64,000 nucleotides of DNA from DASZTV01 sp035550655 (GTDB lineage: Bacteria > Actinomycetota > Actinomycetes > JAFAQI01), in contig DASZOU010000005.1 in the NCBI GenBank assembly GCA_035550655.1, forward strand, positions 124,001 to 188,000. Reading direction: 5' to 3'. The notes under the pieces are model-generated. The model was not told the DNA's origin and ran no database searches. It was given only the letters and a program-made list of their open reading frames with translations. Numbering within the stretch: position 1 is the stretch's first letter; every line of letters begins with the position of its first letter. Shown here one piece after another: positions 33,540 to 40,737 of this stretch. Both the position numbers and the translations under genes were made by a program.

Positions 33540-34303
33540 CCTCCGTGATGCCGCTGCCGCGCGGCGTGCCCGACCGGGCAGCGAACGCACTGCTGTCGGT
33601 CTCCGACGTCTCGTTTCTGTACGGCGCGACGCAGGTGCTCTTCGGTGTCTCGCTGCATGTCGCGGCGGGGGAGGCCGTGGCACTGCTCGGCACGAACGGC
33701 GCCGGCAAGTCCACGCTGCTTCGCGTGATCGCAGGCCTCGAGCGACCGGCGGCGGGGTCGGTCCGGCTGGACGGCGAGGACATCACCGGCGTCTCGGCCG
33801 AGCGTCTGGTCGACCGCGGCCTCGTTCTCATCCCGGGCGGGCACGCCGTCTTCACGGACATGACGGTCGAGGAGAACCTGGAGCTGCAAGCGTTCACCGT
33901 CCGCCATCAGGGGGCGCGGTGGCGGGAGCGCCGCGACCGGGTTCTCACGACGTTCCCGGCGCTCGCGGCCAGACTGCGTCGTCACGCCGGGCTGCTCTCC
34001 GGCGGCGAGCAGCAGCAGCTCGCGCTCGCGAAGGCGTTGCTGCTGGAGCCACGGGTGCTGTGCATCGATGAGCTCTCGCTCGGCCTCGCGCCCGTGGTGG
34101 TCGGCGAGCTGATCGGGATCGTGCGCGAGATCAACGCCTCCGGCGTTGCGGTCGTCGTGGTCGAGCAGAGCCTCAACATCGCCGCGCAGCTGTGCCGGCG
34201 TGCGGTGTTCATGGAGAAGGGTCAGGTGCGCTTCGAGGGGCGTACCGCTGACCTGCTGGAGCAGGACGACATTGCCCGCGCAGTGTTCTTCGGCGCCGAT
34301 TGA
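33536..34303 (+). CDS. LivF-type ABC ATPase
   Basis: 255 residues: Walker A LLGTNGAGKSTLLR, Q-loop region VFTDMTVEENLELQ, signature LLSGGEQQQLALAKAL, Walker B RVLCIDELSLGLAP, and VVVVEQSLNIA. LivF subunits pair with LivG in branched-chain-type importers. It is the last gene of the three-gene operon, coupled by ATGA to the binding protein. Gene order permease/permease/ATPase, binding protein, second ATPase makes the transporter complete. Confidence 0.93.
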   Translation: MTSVMPLPRGVPDRAANALLSVSDVSFLYGATQVLFGVSLHVAAGEAVALLGTNGAGKSTLLRVIAGLERPAAGSVRLDGEDITGVSAERLVDRGLVLIPGGHAVFTDMTVEENLELQAFTVRHQGARWRERRDRVLTTFPALAARLRRHAGLLSGGEQQQLALAKALLLEPRVLCIDELSLGLAPVVVGELIGIVREINASGVAVVVVEQSLNIAAQLCRRAVFMEKGQVRFEGRTADLLEQDDIARAVFFGAD

Positions 34304-34322
34304 CCAGGCTCCGTGGGTTGGG

Positions 34323-35768
34323 TCAGGCCAGCGCAGCGACAGCGCGCGGCTGCGGGATGACGACGGCGGCCGGCAGCGTCACGTCACGCCAGGCGAGGAG
34401 CTGCTCCGCCGGCACCGGCCGGCTGTAGAGGTACCCCTGCGCCACGTCGCAGCCCGACGCCCGCAGCGCCTGGCACACCGCCGCGTCCTCGACGCCTTCG
34501 GCGACGACCGACAACCCGAGGTTGTGTCCGAGCTCGATCACTGACTGGGTCAGCACGCGGTGCTGCGTCTCCTCGGTCATCCGGCTCACGAAGCTGCGGT
34601 CGATCTTCAGCTCGTCGATCGGAAGGTCCTTCAGGTAGAGCAAGGAGGCGTAGCCGGTTCCGTAGTCGTCGACGGAGAGCCTGACGCCGAGGTCATGCAA
34701 GGCGTGCAGGGTGCGGTAGCAACGCGCTGAGTCGCGCATCACGCTGGTCTCCGTGACCTCGAGGCACAGCAGGCTCGGGTCGACGTCGAAGCTGCTCAGC
34801 AGGTCGGCAACCTCCTGCGGGAACGATGCGTTGAGAAGCGTGCGGGTGGCGATGTTGACCGAGATCGGGATCTGCAGTCCCTGGCTCTGCCAGACCTTCG
34901 TCTGCCGCAGCGCCTTGCTGAGTACGACGTGCGTGACGCGGTCGATGATCTGGTGATCTTCGATCGCCGGGAGAAAGACGGCGGGCGCAAGCAGCCCGCG
35001 CACCGGGTGCTCCCAGCGAAGCAGCGCCTCGACCCCGACGAGGCGACTGTCGTCCAGGCTGACCTGCGGCTGGTAGTGGAGGACCAGCTCGTCGTTGTCG
35101 AGAGCGCGCCGCACCTGCCCGACTACGGTGACGCGGTCGGTGATCTGAGCGCCGAGCTCGGGGGTGAAGCGGACGTGGCCGCTGCCGGCTTCTTTCGCGG
35201 CGTACATTGCCAGGTCTGCGGCGCGAAGCAGAGCCGACGGGCTGTCGAGCTCGTCCGGGCCGGTGATCGCGATACCGATGCTCGCGTCCAGCGCGACCTC
35301 GACGCCGTCGATGGAGAACGGGAGGCACAGCGCGCTCCGCATCTGTTCGGCGGCCGATTCCGCGACCGGTGCGTCGCCCGCGGCGAGCAGGACGCCGAAC
35401 TCGTCACCACCGATCCGGGCGACGGTGTCGGTGGACTCGACGCAGCCCTTCAGGCGGCGGGCGACGGAGCGAAGCAGCTCGTCGCCGTACTCGTGGCCGA
35501 GCCCGTCGTTGATCTCCTTGAACCGGTCGAGGTCGAGCAGCAGCAGGGCCGGCCCACTGGCCGGATCGTCGTGGCCGCGTTGCAGCGCACCTGCCACGAC
35601 CTTGGCCAGGCCGAGCCGGTTGGGGAGCCCGGTCAGCGCGTCGGTGGTGGCGAGGTCAGCCATTCGCCGGCGATCGCGCCGGAGGATCGCAGACACCCAG
35701 ATGGCGAGCAGCGCCACACCAAGTAGCACGATCGGGGTTGCGGTCCCGCTGAGGTCGGTGGTGGCCAT
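34323..35768 (-). CDS. GGDEF-EAL cyclic-di-GMP protein
   Basis: 481 residues. One N-terminal transmembrane helix (PIVLLGVALLAIWVSAIL) is followed by a GGDEF domain (about 35-205): TDALTGLPNRLGL, FKEINDGLGHEYGDELL, and the active-site loop RIGGDEFGVLLA intact. The EAL domain (about 215-465) has ALLRWEHPVRGL preceded by VGVEALLRWEHP, so EVL-type becomes EAL, plus VNIATRTLL, EVTETSVM, VDDYGTGYASL and KIDRSFV. Both catalytic halves look active. It has no sensory domain. GGAG lies 9 bases from ATG 35768, and a near-perfect DosR box is about 80 bases upstream. Confidence 0.92.
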   Translation of the reverse strand: MATTDLSGTATPIVLLGVALLAIWVSAILRRDRRRMADLATTDALTGLPNRLGLAKVVAGALQRGHDDPASGPALLLLDLDRFKEINDGLGHEYGDELLRSVARRLKGCVESTDTVARIGGDEFGVLLAAGDAPVAESAAEQMRSALCLPFSIDGVEVALDASIGIAITGPDELDSPSALLRAADLAMYAAKEAGSGHVRFTPELGAQITDRVTVVGQVRRALDNDELVLHYQPQVSLDDSRLVGVEALLRWEHPVRGLLAPAVFLPAIEDHQIIDRVTHVVLSKALRQTKVWQSQGLQIPISVNIATRTLLNASFPQEVADLLSSFDVDPSLLCLEVTETSVMRDSARCYRTLHALHDLGVRLSVDDYGTGYASLLYLKDLPIDELKIDRSFVSRMTEETQHRVLTQSVIELGHNLGLSVVAEGVEDAAVCQALRASGCDVAQGYLYSRPVPAEQLLAWRDVTLPAAVVIPQPRAVAALA

Positions 35769-35846
35769 CTGGTTGTGCTCCGTTCGTTGGCGCGGACCCC
35801 CGGCTGTTGTCACTTGTAGTTGACCGAAGTTGTCTGACGACTGCCA

Positions 35847-35860
35847 GGGACCAAAGTCCC
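35847..35860. promoter_or_regulatory. DosR box upstream of the GGDEF-EAL gene
   Basis: GGGACCAAAGTCCC matches 13 of 14 core positions of the DosR consensus on the minus strand and is a near-perfect dyad. It lies 79 bases upstream of the GGDEF-EAL start and 150 bases upstream of the XRE-TPR start. It is the best such site in the window. Confidence 0.72.
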
Positions 35861-35932
35861 AGCGGGAGCCCACCCGCCGGGTGGTTTCCGGGTGGCCAGG
35901 GCCAACACCGGGCGGAATGCGGGTGGCGGACC

Positions 35933-35960
35933 GTTGACAAGTGAGGAAACTCCTGTCAAC
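35933..35960. promoter_or_regulatory. Inverted repeat GTTGACA/TGTCAAC upstream of the XRE-TPR gene
   Basis: Two perfect 7-base arms, separated by 14 bases that themselves hold GGAAACTCC, lie about 50-78 bases upstream of the regulator start. TTGACA here could also serve as a -35 element. Related TTGAC/GTCAA words recur upstream of the two genes beyond the regulator (37592-37610 and 37717-37732). Confidence 0.45.
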
Positions 35961-36010
35961 TTGAGTCCAGCTGGACAGCCACGTCCGGCCTGGCCCTTGC
36001 CCAGAGGGGG

Positions 36011-37372
36011 GTGAGTCGTCGCGTGAATGCGGAGTTGGCGGGACGGCTCCGGGACTGTGATCCGGTCACGCTCGGTGAGCGCATCCGCAACCTGAGGCTG
36101 GCCCGTGGGCTGACCCAGGCCGGCCTCGCCGATGGCGCGGTGACGGTGGGCTACATCTCGCGGATCGAAGCCGGGCACCGGCGACCGGACGCGGCGCTGC
36201 TCGAGCGGTTCGCTCGCGTGCTCGGCACCACTCCGGACCACATTGTCACGGGCGTCGACCCGGCTCGCGCCGACGAGGTGACCTTCGCGCTGCTCGGCGC
36301 CGAGCTCGCGCTCGAGACCGGGTCGGCCGAGGAGGCGCTGGCGACCGCGGGTCCGCTGGCCGGAGAAGCCGGCATGGATCTGCCGGCGGACGTGCGGCGC
36401 CGAGCGGAGCTGATCCACGCCCGCGCGCTCGAGGCGCTCGGTCGCTACGACGAGGCGATCATCGCCCTGGAGCGGCTGGTCGACGAGTACGCCGCGCGCG
36501 GGGCCGATCTTGCGGCGGCGCTTGCACTGAGCCGCTGTCTTCGAGAGTCCGGGGACCTCAACCGCGCGATCGAGGTCGGCGAGCACGCATTGTCGGCACT
36601 GAAGGAAGCCGGGCTCGACGGTGGCGATGAGGCGATTCGGCTGGTCGTGACGGTGGCGGCGGCCTACTTCGAACGCGGCGACACCGGCCACGCGGTTCGC
36701 ATCGCGATGGAGGCGATCCGCCGGTCAGAGGAGATGGGCTCCCCGGCAGCGCGGGCGGCGGCGTACTGGCAGGCGAGCGTCTTCGAGTCGCGCCGCGGCG
36801 GCGCCACCGCCGCGATTCCGTACGCCCAGCGCGCGCTGGCGCTGCTGTCCGACAGCGAGGACCGCCGAAGCCTCGCGCGGCTCCACACCCAGGTCGGCGT
36901 GATGCTGCTGCGGCTCGACCCGCCGGAAGCAGTTAACGCGATGGAACATCTCGAGAGCGCACGACAGGAGCTGACGGCCTCGAGCGCGAGTGTCGTCGAC
37001 GTGGCGCACTGCGACATCGCCCTCGCCCGTGCCTGCGTGCATGCCGGTGACTTGGCCCGGGCCACGGAGCTCGCCACCGAGGTGCTGGAGGCGACCCGGG
37101 AGGTCGCGCCGGCGATTTCGGCGGAGGCGGCATCCGTGCTCGGGATGGTGGCGTCGCGCGCGGGCGAGCCCGACCGCGCCGGCAGTCTCTACCGGATGGC
37201 TGTCGCGTTGCTGACGGGGGTCGGGCAGGACCGGCAGGCAGCGCAGCTTTGGCTCGAGCTGGGTGCCGAGCTCGACCTGCTCGGAGACGCCGACGCCGCC
37301 CGGGATGCGTATCGCCGGGCGGCGGTCTCGAGCGGGCTGCGCCTGCCTGCCGGGATGCCCGTCAACCGCTGA
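36011..37372 (+). CDS. XRE-type HTH regulator with TPR domain
   Basis: 453 residues. The HTH (about 19-78) reads TLGERIRNLRLARGLTQAGL, then VTVGYISRIEAGHRRPDAAL. The rest is a run of helical pairs typical of TPR repeats, e.g. ALEALGRYDEAIIALERLV, LRESGDLNRAIEVGEHAL, AGDLARATELATEVLE and AGEPDRAGSLYRMAVALL. XRE-TPR proteins include the RRNPP peptide-pheromone receptors of Firmicutes and other ligand-binding regulators. GTG 36011 follows a G-rich site; GTG 36023 is possible. A small secreted-peptide gene converges on its 3' end with a 23-base gap. Confidence 0.87.
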   Translation: MSRRVNAELAGRLRDCDPVTLGERIRNLRLARGLTQAGLADGAVTVGYISRIEAGHRRPDAALLERFARVLGTTPDHIVTGVDPARADEVTFALLGAELALETGSAEEALATAGPLAGEAGMDLPADVRRRAELIHARALEALGRYDEAIIALERLVDEYAARGADLAAALALSRCLRESGDLNRAIEVGEHALSALKEAGLDGGDEAIRLVVTVAAAYFERGDTGHAVRIAMEAIRRSEEMGSPAARAAAYWQASVFESRRGGATAAIPYAQRALALLSDSEDRRSLARLHTQVGVMLLRLDPPEAVNAMEHLESARQELTASSASVVDVAHCDIALARACVHAGDLARATELATEVLEATREVAPAISAEAASVLGMVASRAGEPDRAGSLYRMAVALLTGVGQDRQAAQLWLELGAELDLLGDADAARDAYRRAAVSSGLRLPAGMPVNR

Positions 37373-37395
37373 CGACGGGCGGGGGAGCCAAGCGC

Positions 37396-37542
37396 TCAGC
37401 AGCAGTGCAGATCACCCATCGGCTGCATCGTGCTTCCACCGGAGCCTGACGCGGTTCCGTTTCCTCCGGCTACCGCGGGCGCGGCGGAGGTCAGGGCGGT
37501 CAGGGTCAGCGCAAGCAGCACGGTAGCGACGCGGCGAATCAT
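37396..37542 (-). CDS. 48-residue secreted peptide precursor
   Basis: Short gene supported by several signals. ATG 37542 has GAGGAG 6 bases upstream; a TTGACT-N17-TTTACT promoter lies a short leader away. The first 25 residues form a signal peptide: MIRRVATVLLALTLTALTSA, then APAVA as a likely cleavage site. The predicted mature peptide is about 23 residues, Gly/Ser-rich at first (GGNGTASGSGGS), and ends MGDLHCC, a vicinal Cys pair after His. It could be a signalling peptide, a small metal-binding peptide, or a RiPP-like precursor without visible enzymes. No homologue recognised. Confidence 0.6.
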   Translation of the reverse strand: MIRRVATVLLALTLTALTSAAPAVAGGNGTASGSGGSTMQPMGDLHCC

Positions 37543-37580
37543 GGGGAGCTCCTCTCGTCATGCCGATCTGGCATGCCGTG

Positions 37581-37609
37581 AGTAAAGATTCGTCAAGTTC
37601 GAGAGTCAA
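37581..37609 (-). promoter_or_regulatory. Promoter of the secreted-peptide gene
   Basis: On the minus strand TTGACT (37604-37609), a 17-base spacer and TTTACT (37581-37586) make a near-consensus housekeeping promoter about 40 bases from the peptide start. Direct repeats GTCAAG (37592-37597 and 37605-37610) overlap it, 13 bases apart, and could be an operator. Confidence 0.6.
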
Positions 37610-37782
37610 GTGACCTAGGCCCCGGCTTTGCCGGGAATTTCGGCCCACTCTGCGCGTTTCGGACCTATCGGGCGAGGTTGTCGGATTGTCGGAGTGGGTA
37701 GTTCCGATCTCAGTAGTTGACAAAATTTGACAATATGCAACGAATGCCATTGAATCGCCCCGCCGTCGAGAGGACACGAGCG

Positions 37783-38604
37783 ATGGTCCGAACCACGTGG
37801 CGGGGGAGCGCCCGTTCGATCGGGCCGCTGTTGCTGGTGCTCATCGTGCTCGGGACTGGGCAGGCGGCCGCGGCGCGCCGAGCTCCTACCCGACCCCCGG
37901 AGCTCGGCGCGCCGTTGCATGTCGGCGGGACCGCGGTCGTGATGGCCAACCCGCGCCGCAACCTCAGGCCGCAGCCGGACTTCCTGCCGGTGTGCGCGAC
38001 GAAGGGCTGGCAGAACCAGGAGTGCACCCATCAGGTGCTCGCCGCGATCGAGCACGCCCGCGCTCTGGAGGGCGTGAAGCGGCCCCGGATGGTGCTGCCG
38101 CGCAACTACGACTCGCTCACGGTCGCGGAGCAGACCTTCGTCGTCACGGATCTCGAGCGGGTGGCGCGGGGGCTCAAGCCCTTCGCCGGGTTGACGCGCC
38201 CGCTCAACGCGGCGTCCCACGCCGCCGCCGCGGCGAAGGTCGACCCGATGCCGGTGGTGTCACTGCTCCGCGCGCTCGGCGTCACGGAGTACGGCTCGAT
38301 CTGGGCCGGCGACTTCGGTCCGCTCGCCTCGGACTACGACTGGATGTACAACGACGGGTATGCCAGCAACGGCATCAACCTGGCCTGCCTGACCCCGCAG
38401 TCACCCGGTTGCTGGGGACATCGCGACAACATCCTCGGGACCTACCAGCACAAGCCGACACTGCTCGCGGGTGCGGGCACCGCCAAGCCGAAAGGCGACT
38501 CGATCGCGGAGGTGATGACGGGCGGAAGCGGTCGCGCCCCGGCGTTCACCTACAGCTGGCGGACGGCGAAGCGGCACGGCGCGAACGCCCGCCATGCCCG
38601 CTAG
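37783..38604 (+). CDS. Secreted CAP/SCP-like protein
   Basis: 273 residues. The signal peptide RSIGPLLLVLIVLGTGQAAA ends near AAA. The mature protein has cysteines in FLPVCATKGW, NQECTHQ, NLACLTPQ and GCWGHRDNIL. The last, with preceding YDWMYNDGYA, resembles the CAP-domain HRxNIL signature; the remaining CAP His/Glu set is incomplete. ATG 37783 is chosen for its GAGAGGA site and signal peptide; upstream in-frame TTG/ATG codons would add a poor N-terminus. TTGACA occurs twice (37717 and 37727) upstream. Confidence 0.7.
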   Translation: MVRTTWRGSARSIGPLLLVLIVLGTGQAAAARRAPTRPPELGAPLHVGGTAVVMANPRRNLRPQPDFLPVCATKGWQNQECTHQVLAAIEHARALEGVKRPRMVLPRNYDSLTVAEQTFVVTDLERVARGLKPFAGLTRPLNAASHAAAAAKVDPMPVVSLLRALGVTEYGSIWAGDFGPLASDYDWMYNDGYASNGINLACLTPQSPGCWGHRDNILGTYQHKPTLLAGAGTAKPKGDSIAEVMTGGSGRAPAFTYSWRTAKRHGANARHAR

Positions 38605-39437
38605 CGCAGGCCGGCGAAGAGGTCGTTCTCGGGAAGTGGCGCCCCGGTGGTGTCGCGGACGCGGACGAAGGTCTCAGTGCCCATCAGCTCGGCGAACTTC
38701 TCGAGCCCCAGCTGCAGGAAGACGATGTTCTCGCTCTGGCTCGCGTGCGCGCCGAGTGAGCCGAACTTCTGCTCGGCGTAGTCGGTGATGTCGACCCACG
38801 TCGTGATCTCGTCGTCGGGCAGCCCGATGTCGGGCGCGCCGCCGTCCTCCCCGGGCAGCTCCTCGTCCCAGTCGTGGAGGCCGAGCTCGCGCATCGCCTT
38901 GTCGAAGTCCTCGAACTTCGACTTCGGAAACGTGCCCCAGTAGACCTTCGCGTCGACGCCGGTCGTCTCGATCGCGGCCATCGTGATGCGGTGGGTCTGG
39001 ATGTGGTCCGGATGGCCGTAGAAGCCGTTCTCGTCGTACGTGATGATCACGTCCGGGTTGTACTTGTGGATCAGCGTCGCGAGCTTCGCGGCGCCCTCGT
39101 CGACGGGCGTGGACCAGAACGAGCCGGGCGCGTGGTTCGTGTCCCAGCCCTCCATCCCGGAGTCCGCGTAGCCGAGCAGCTCGAGATGGTGGATGCCGAG
39201 GATCTCGCAGGACTTCTGCAGCTCGATCTTGCGCAGCTCGACGATCTCAGCCGGGTCGTGCCCGGGCTCGCCCGGCTTGACGCCGCCCGGGCCGTCGCCG
39301 CAGCCGCCGTCGGTGCAGGTGACGAGCACCGTACGGATGCCTTCGGCGGCCGCCTTCGCGAGCACGCCGCCGGTCCCGGTCGCCTCGTCGTCGGGATGGG
39401 CGTGCACAGCCATCAACGTCAGCGGTCGGTCTGCCAC
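38601..39437 (-). CDS. PIG-L/LmbE-family deacetylase, mycothiol-amidase-like
   Basis: 278-residue zinc-dependent deacetylase/amidase. Zinc ligands lie in LMAVHAHPDDEATGTGG (AHPDDE) and the distal histidine motif NGFYGHPDHIQTHR. In actinobacteria this family includes MshB (mycothiol synthesis) and Mca (mycothiol S-conjugate amidase, detoxification). The YDENGFYGHPDH segment is shared with both. Length fits Mca, but the middle region differs, so the exact substrate is open. The stop overlaps the convergent CAP-like gene at CTAG. Confidence 0.85.
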   Translation of the reverse strand: MADRPLTLMAVHAHPDDEATGTGGVLAKAAAEGIRTVLVTCTDGGCGDGPGGVKPGEPGHDPAEIVELRKIELQKSCEILGIHHLELLGYADSGMEGWDTNHAPGSFWSTPVDEGAAKLATLIHKYNPDVIITYDENGFYGHPDHIQTHRITMAAIETTGVDAKVYWGTFPKSKFEDFDKAMRELGLHDWDEELPGEDGGAPDIGLPDDEITTWVDITDYAEQKFGSLGAHASQSENIVFLQLGLEKFAELMGTETFVRVRDTTGAPLPENDLFAGLR

Positions 39438-39524
39438 CCCGCCGAGGCTAGTCCCGCGACGGCGCGGCGAGCGGGCCGGTTATGGTGCCGAGGTCATCGC
39501 CGCGCCGTACCCACTGGAGAGCTC

Positions 39525-39821
39525 ATGAGCAAGTCGATCCTCGTCGTGAAGACCGCCCCCGACTCACCGGACGGCGCGGCCGCGTACCACGACTGGTACG
39601 ACAACACCCATCTCGGTGAGCTCCTGGCGATCGAGGGCTGCACGAGCGCGCAGCGCTACAGCGGTGGCAACGGGGAGTACCTCGCCCTCTACGAGTTCGA
39701 CTGTGACGCCGACACGGCGAAGGCGCGCTTCGGTGCGGCGTTCCCGAGCATGGCGCCGCCGGTGAACGTGCGGATGGATCCGCCGCCGTCGATGGAGTTC
39801 TTCGACGTCTACAGCAAGTAG
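39525..39821 (+). CDS. Small dimeric alpha/beta-barrel (EthD/DUF4286-like) protein
   Basis: 98 residues: KSILVVKTAPDSPDGAAAY, then HDWYDNTHLGELLAIEGC, typical of ferredoxin-like dimeric barrels with the YxxWYxxxHxxE pattern seen in EthD/DUF4286 proteins. It is followed by YLALYEFDCD and ends MEFFDVYSK. GGAGAG lies 6 bases before the ATG. The hydrolase gene begins 13 bases downstream, so they probably form an operon. Role unknown; family members act as small monooxygenases or degradative accessory proteins. Confidence 0.82.
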   Translation: MSKSILVVKTAPDSPDGAAAYHDWYDNTHLGELLAIEGCTSAQRYSGGNGEYLALYEFDCDADTAKARFGAAFPSMAPPVNVRMDPPPSMEFFDVYSK

Positions 39822-39834
39822 CGACGGCCCCGCG

Positions 39835-40644
39835 ATGCCGCTTCCCGTCATTCCCGATCCGCTGGTTCAGGTCAGCCTCCCGACCGGTGCGACCGTCGGG
39901 ATGACGGACACAGGTGGTGACGGCCCGGTCGTCGTGTTCAGTCACGGCTTCCTGATGAACCACACGATGTTCGCGCCGCAGGTCGAGGCGTTGCGCGACG
40001 CGTACCGCGTCGTGACGTACGACGAGCGCGCCCACGGCGAGGCGGAGCCAGAGGGACGCTGGTCCTACTGGGACATGGCCGACGACGTGCTCGCGATCCT
40101 CGATCACCTCGGGGTGGACCGCGCGGTGCTGGCCGGCATGAGCCAGGGCGGGTTCCTGTCGATGCGGGCGGCGTTGCGGGCACCCGAGCGGGTGCGGGCG
40201 CTGATCCTCATCGACACCCAGGCCGGGGTCGAGGACCCGGAGGTGCTGCCGCTGTTCGAGGCGATGACAGCCGCATGGGAAGCCGAAGGGCCGGCGCAAG
40301 CCACGCTCGACTACGCCGCGACCGCGATCCTCGGACCGGGCGCGGACGAGGAGTCGTGGAAGCAGCTGTGGGCCTCGCGCCCGAACCACTGGGCGACGCC
40401 GGCGGCGCACCCCCTGCTGACCCGTGACGACATCACCGACCGGCTCGCCGAGATCAGTGCGCCGACGCTCGTGATCCACGGCGAGGCGGACGCGTCGATT
40501 CCGGTCGAGCGCGCGCAGGTCCTGGTCGAGGGGATCCCGAACGCGCGGCCGCTGGTGCTGGTCCCCGGCGCCGGGCATGCGTCGAACCTCACGCACCCCG
40601 AGATCGTCAACCCGCCGATCCGGGCGTTCCTCGACTCGCTGTGA
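39835..40644 (+). CDS. Alpha/beta hydrolase
   Basis: 269-residue alpha/beta hydrolase: oxyanion segment VVVFSHGFLMNHTMF, nucleophile Ser103 in LAGMSQGGFLSM, acid Asp/Glu near LVIHGEADASIPVERA, and His in GAGHASNLTHPE. The general form matches haloperoxidase/lactonase-like esterases. It is followed by a long imperfect hairpin. Substrate unknown. Confidence 0.92.
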   Translation: MPLPVIPDPLVQVSLPTGATVGMTDTGGDGPVVVFSHGFLMNHTMFAPQVEALRDAYRVVTYDERAHGEAEPEGRWSYWDMADDVLAILDHLGVDRAVLAGMSQGGFLSMRAALRAPERVRALILIDTQAGVEDPEVLPLFEAMTAAWEAEGPAQATLDYAATAILGPGADEESWKQLWASRPNHWATPAAHPLLTRDDITDRLAEISAPTLVIHGEADASIPVERAQVLVEGIPNARPLVLVPGAGHASNLTHPEIVNPPIRAFLDSL

Positions 40645-40651
40645 TCCCCAC

Positions 40652-40731
40652 AGCAATGTGACATTGCCCCGCGAGAAACCGCCCAGAACAGAGTGAATCG
40701 GGCGTCCTCGGTGAGGCAATGCCACATTGCT
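40652..40731. repeat. Long imperfect inverted repeat (REP/MITE-like or terminator)
   Basis: AGCAATGTGACATTGCC (40652-40668) and GGCAATGCCACATTGCT (40715-40731) pair at 16 of 17 positions around a 46-base centre. The centre has a second, weaker pairing (ACCGCCC with GGGCG). Each arm is also a near-palindrome (CAATGTGACATTG). It separates two convergent genes, so it can act as a terminator, but its nested structure also suits a mobile REP-type element. Confidence 0.65.
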
Positions 40732-40737
40732 TTCGGT

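Noticed and set aside
36011..38604. RiPP biosynthetic cluster
   Set aside because: No radical SAM, lanthipeptide, cyclodehydratase or RRE-type gene is present; the small peptide has a normal Sec signal instead.
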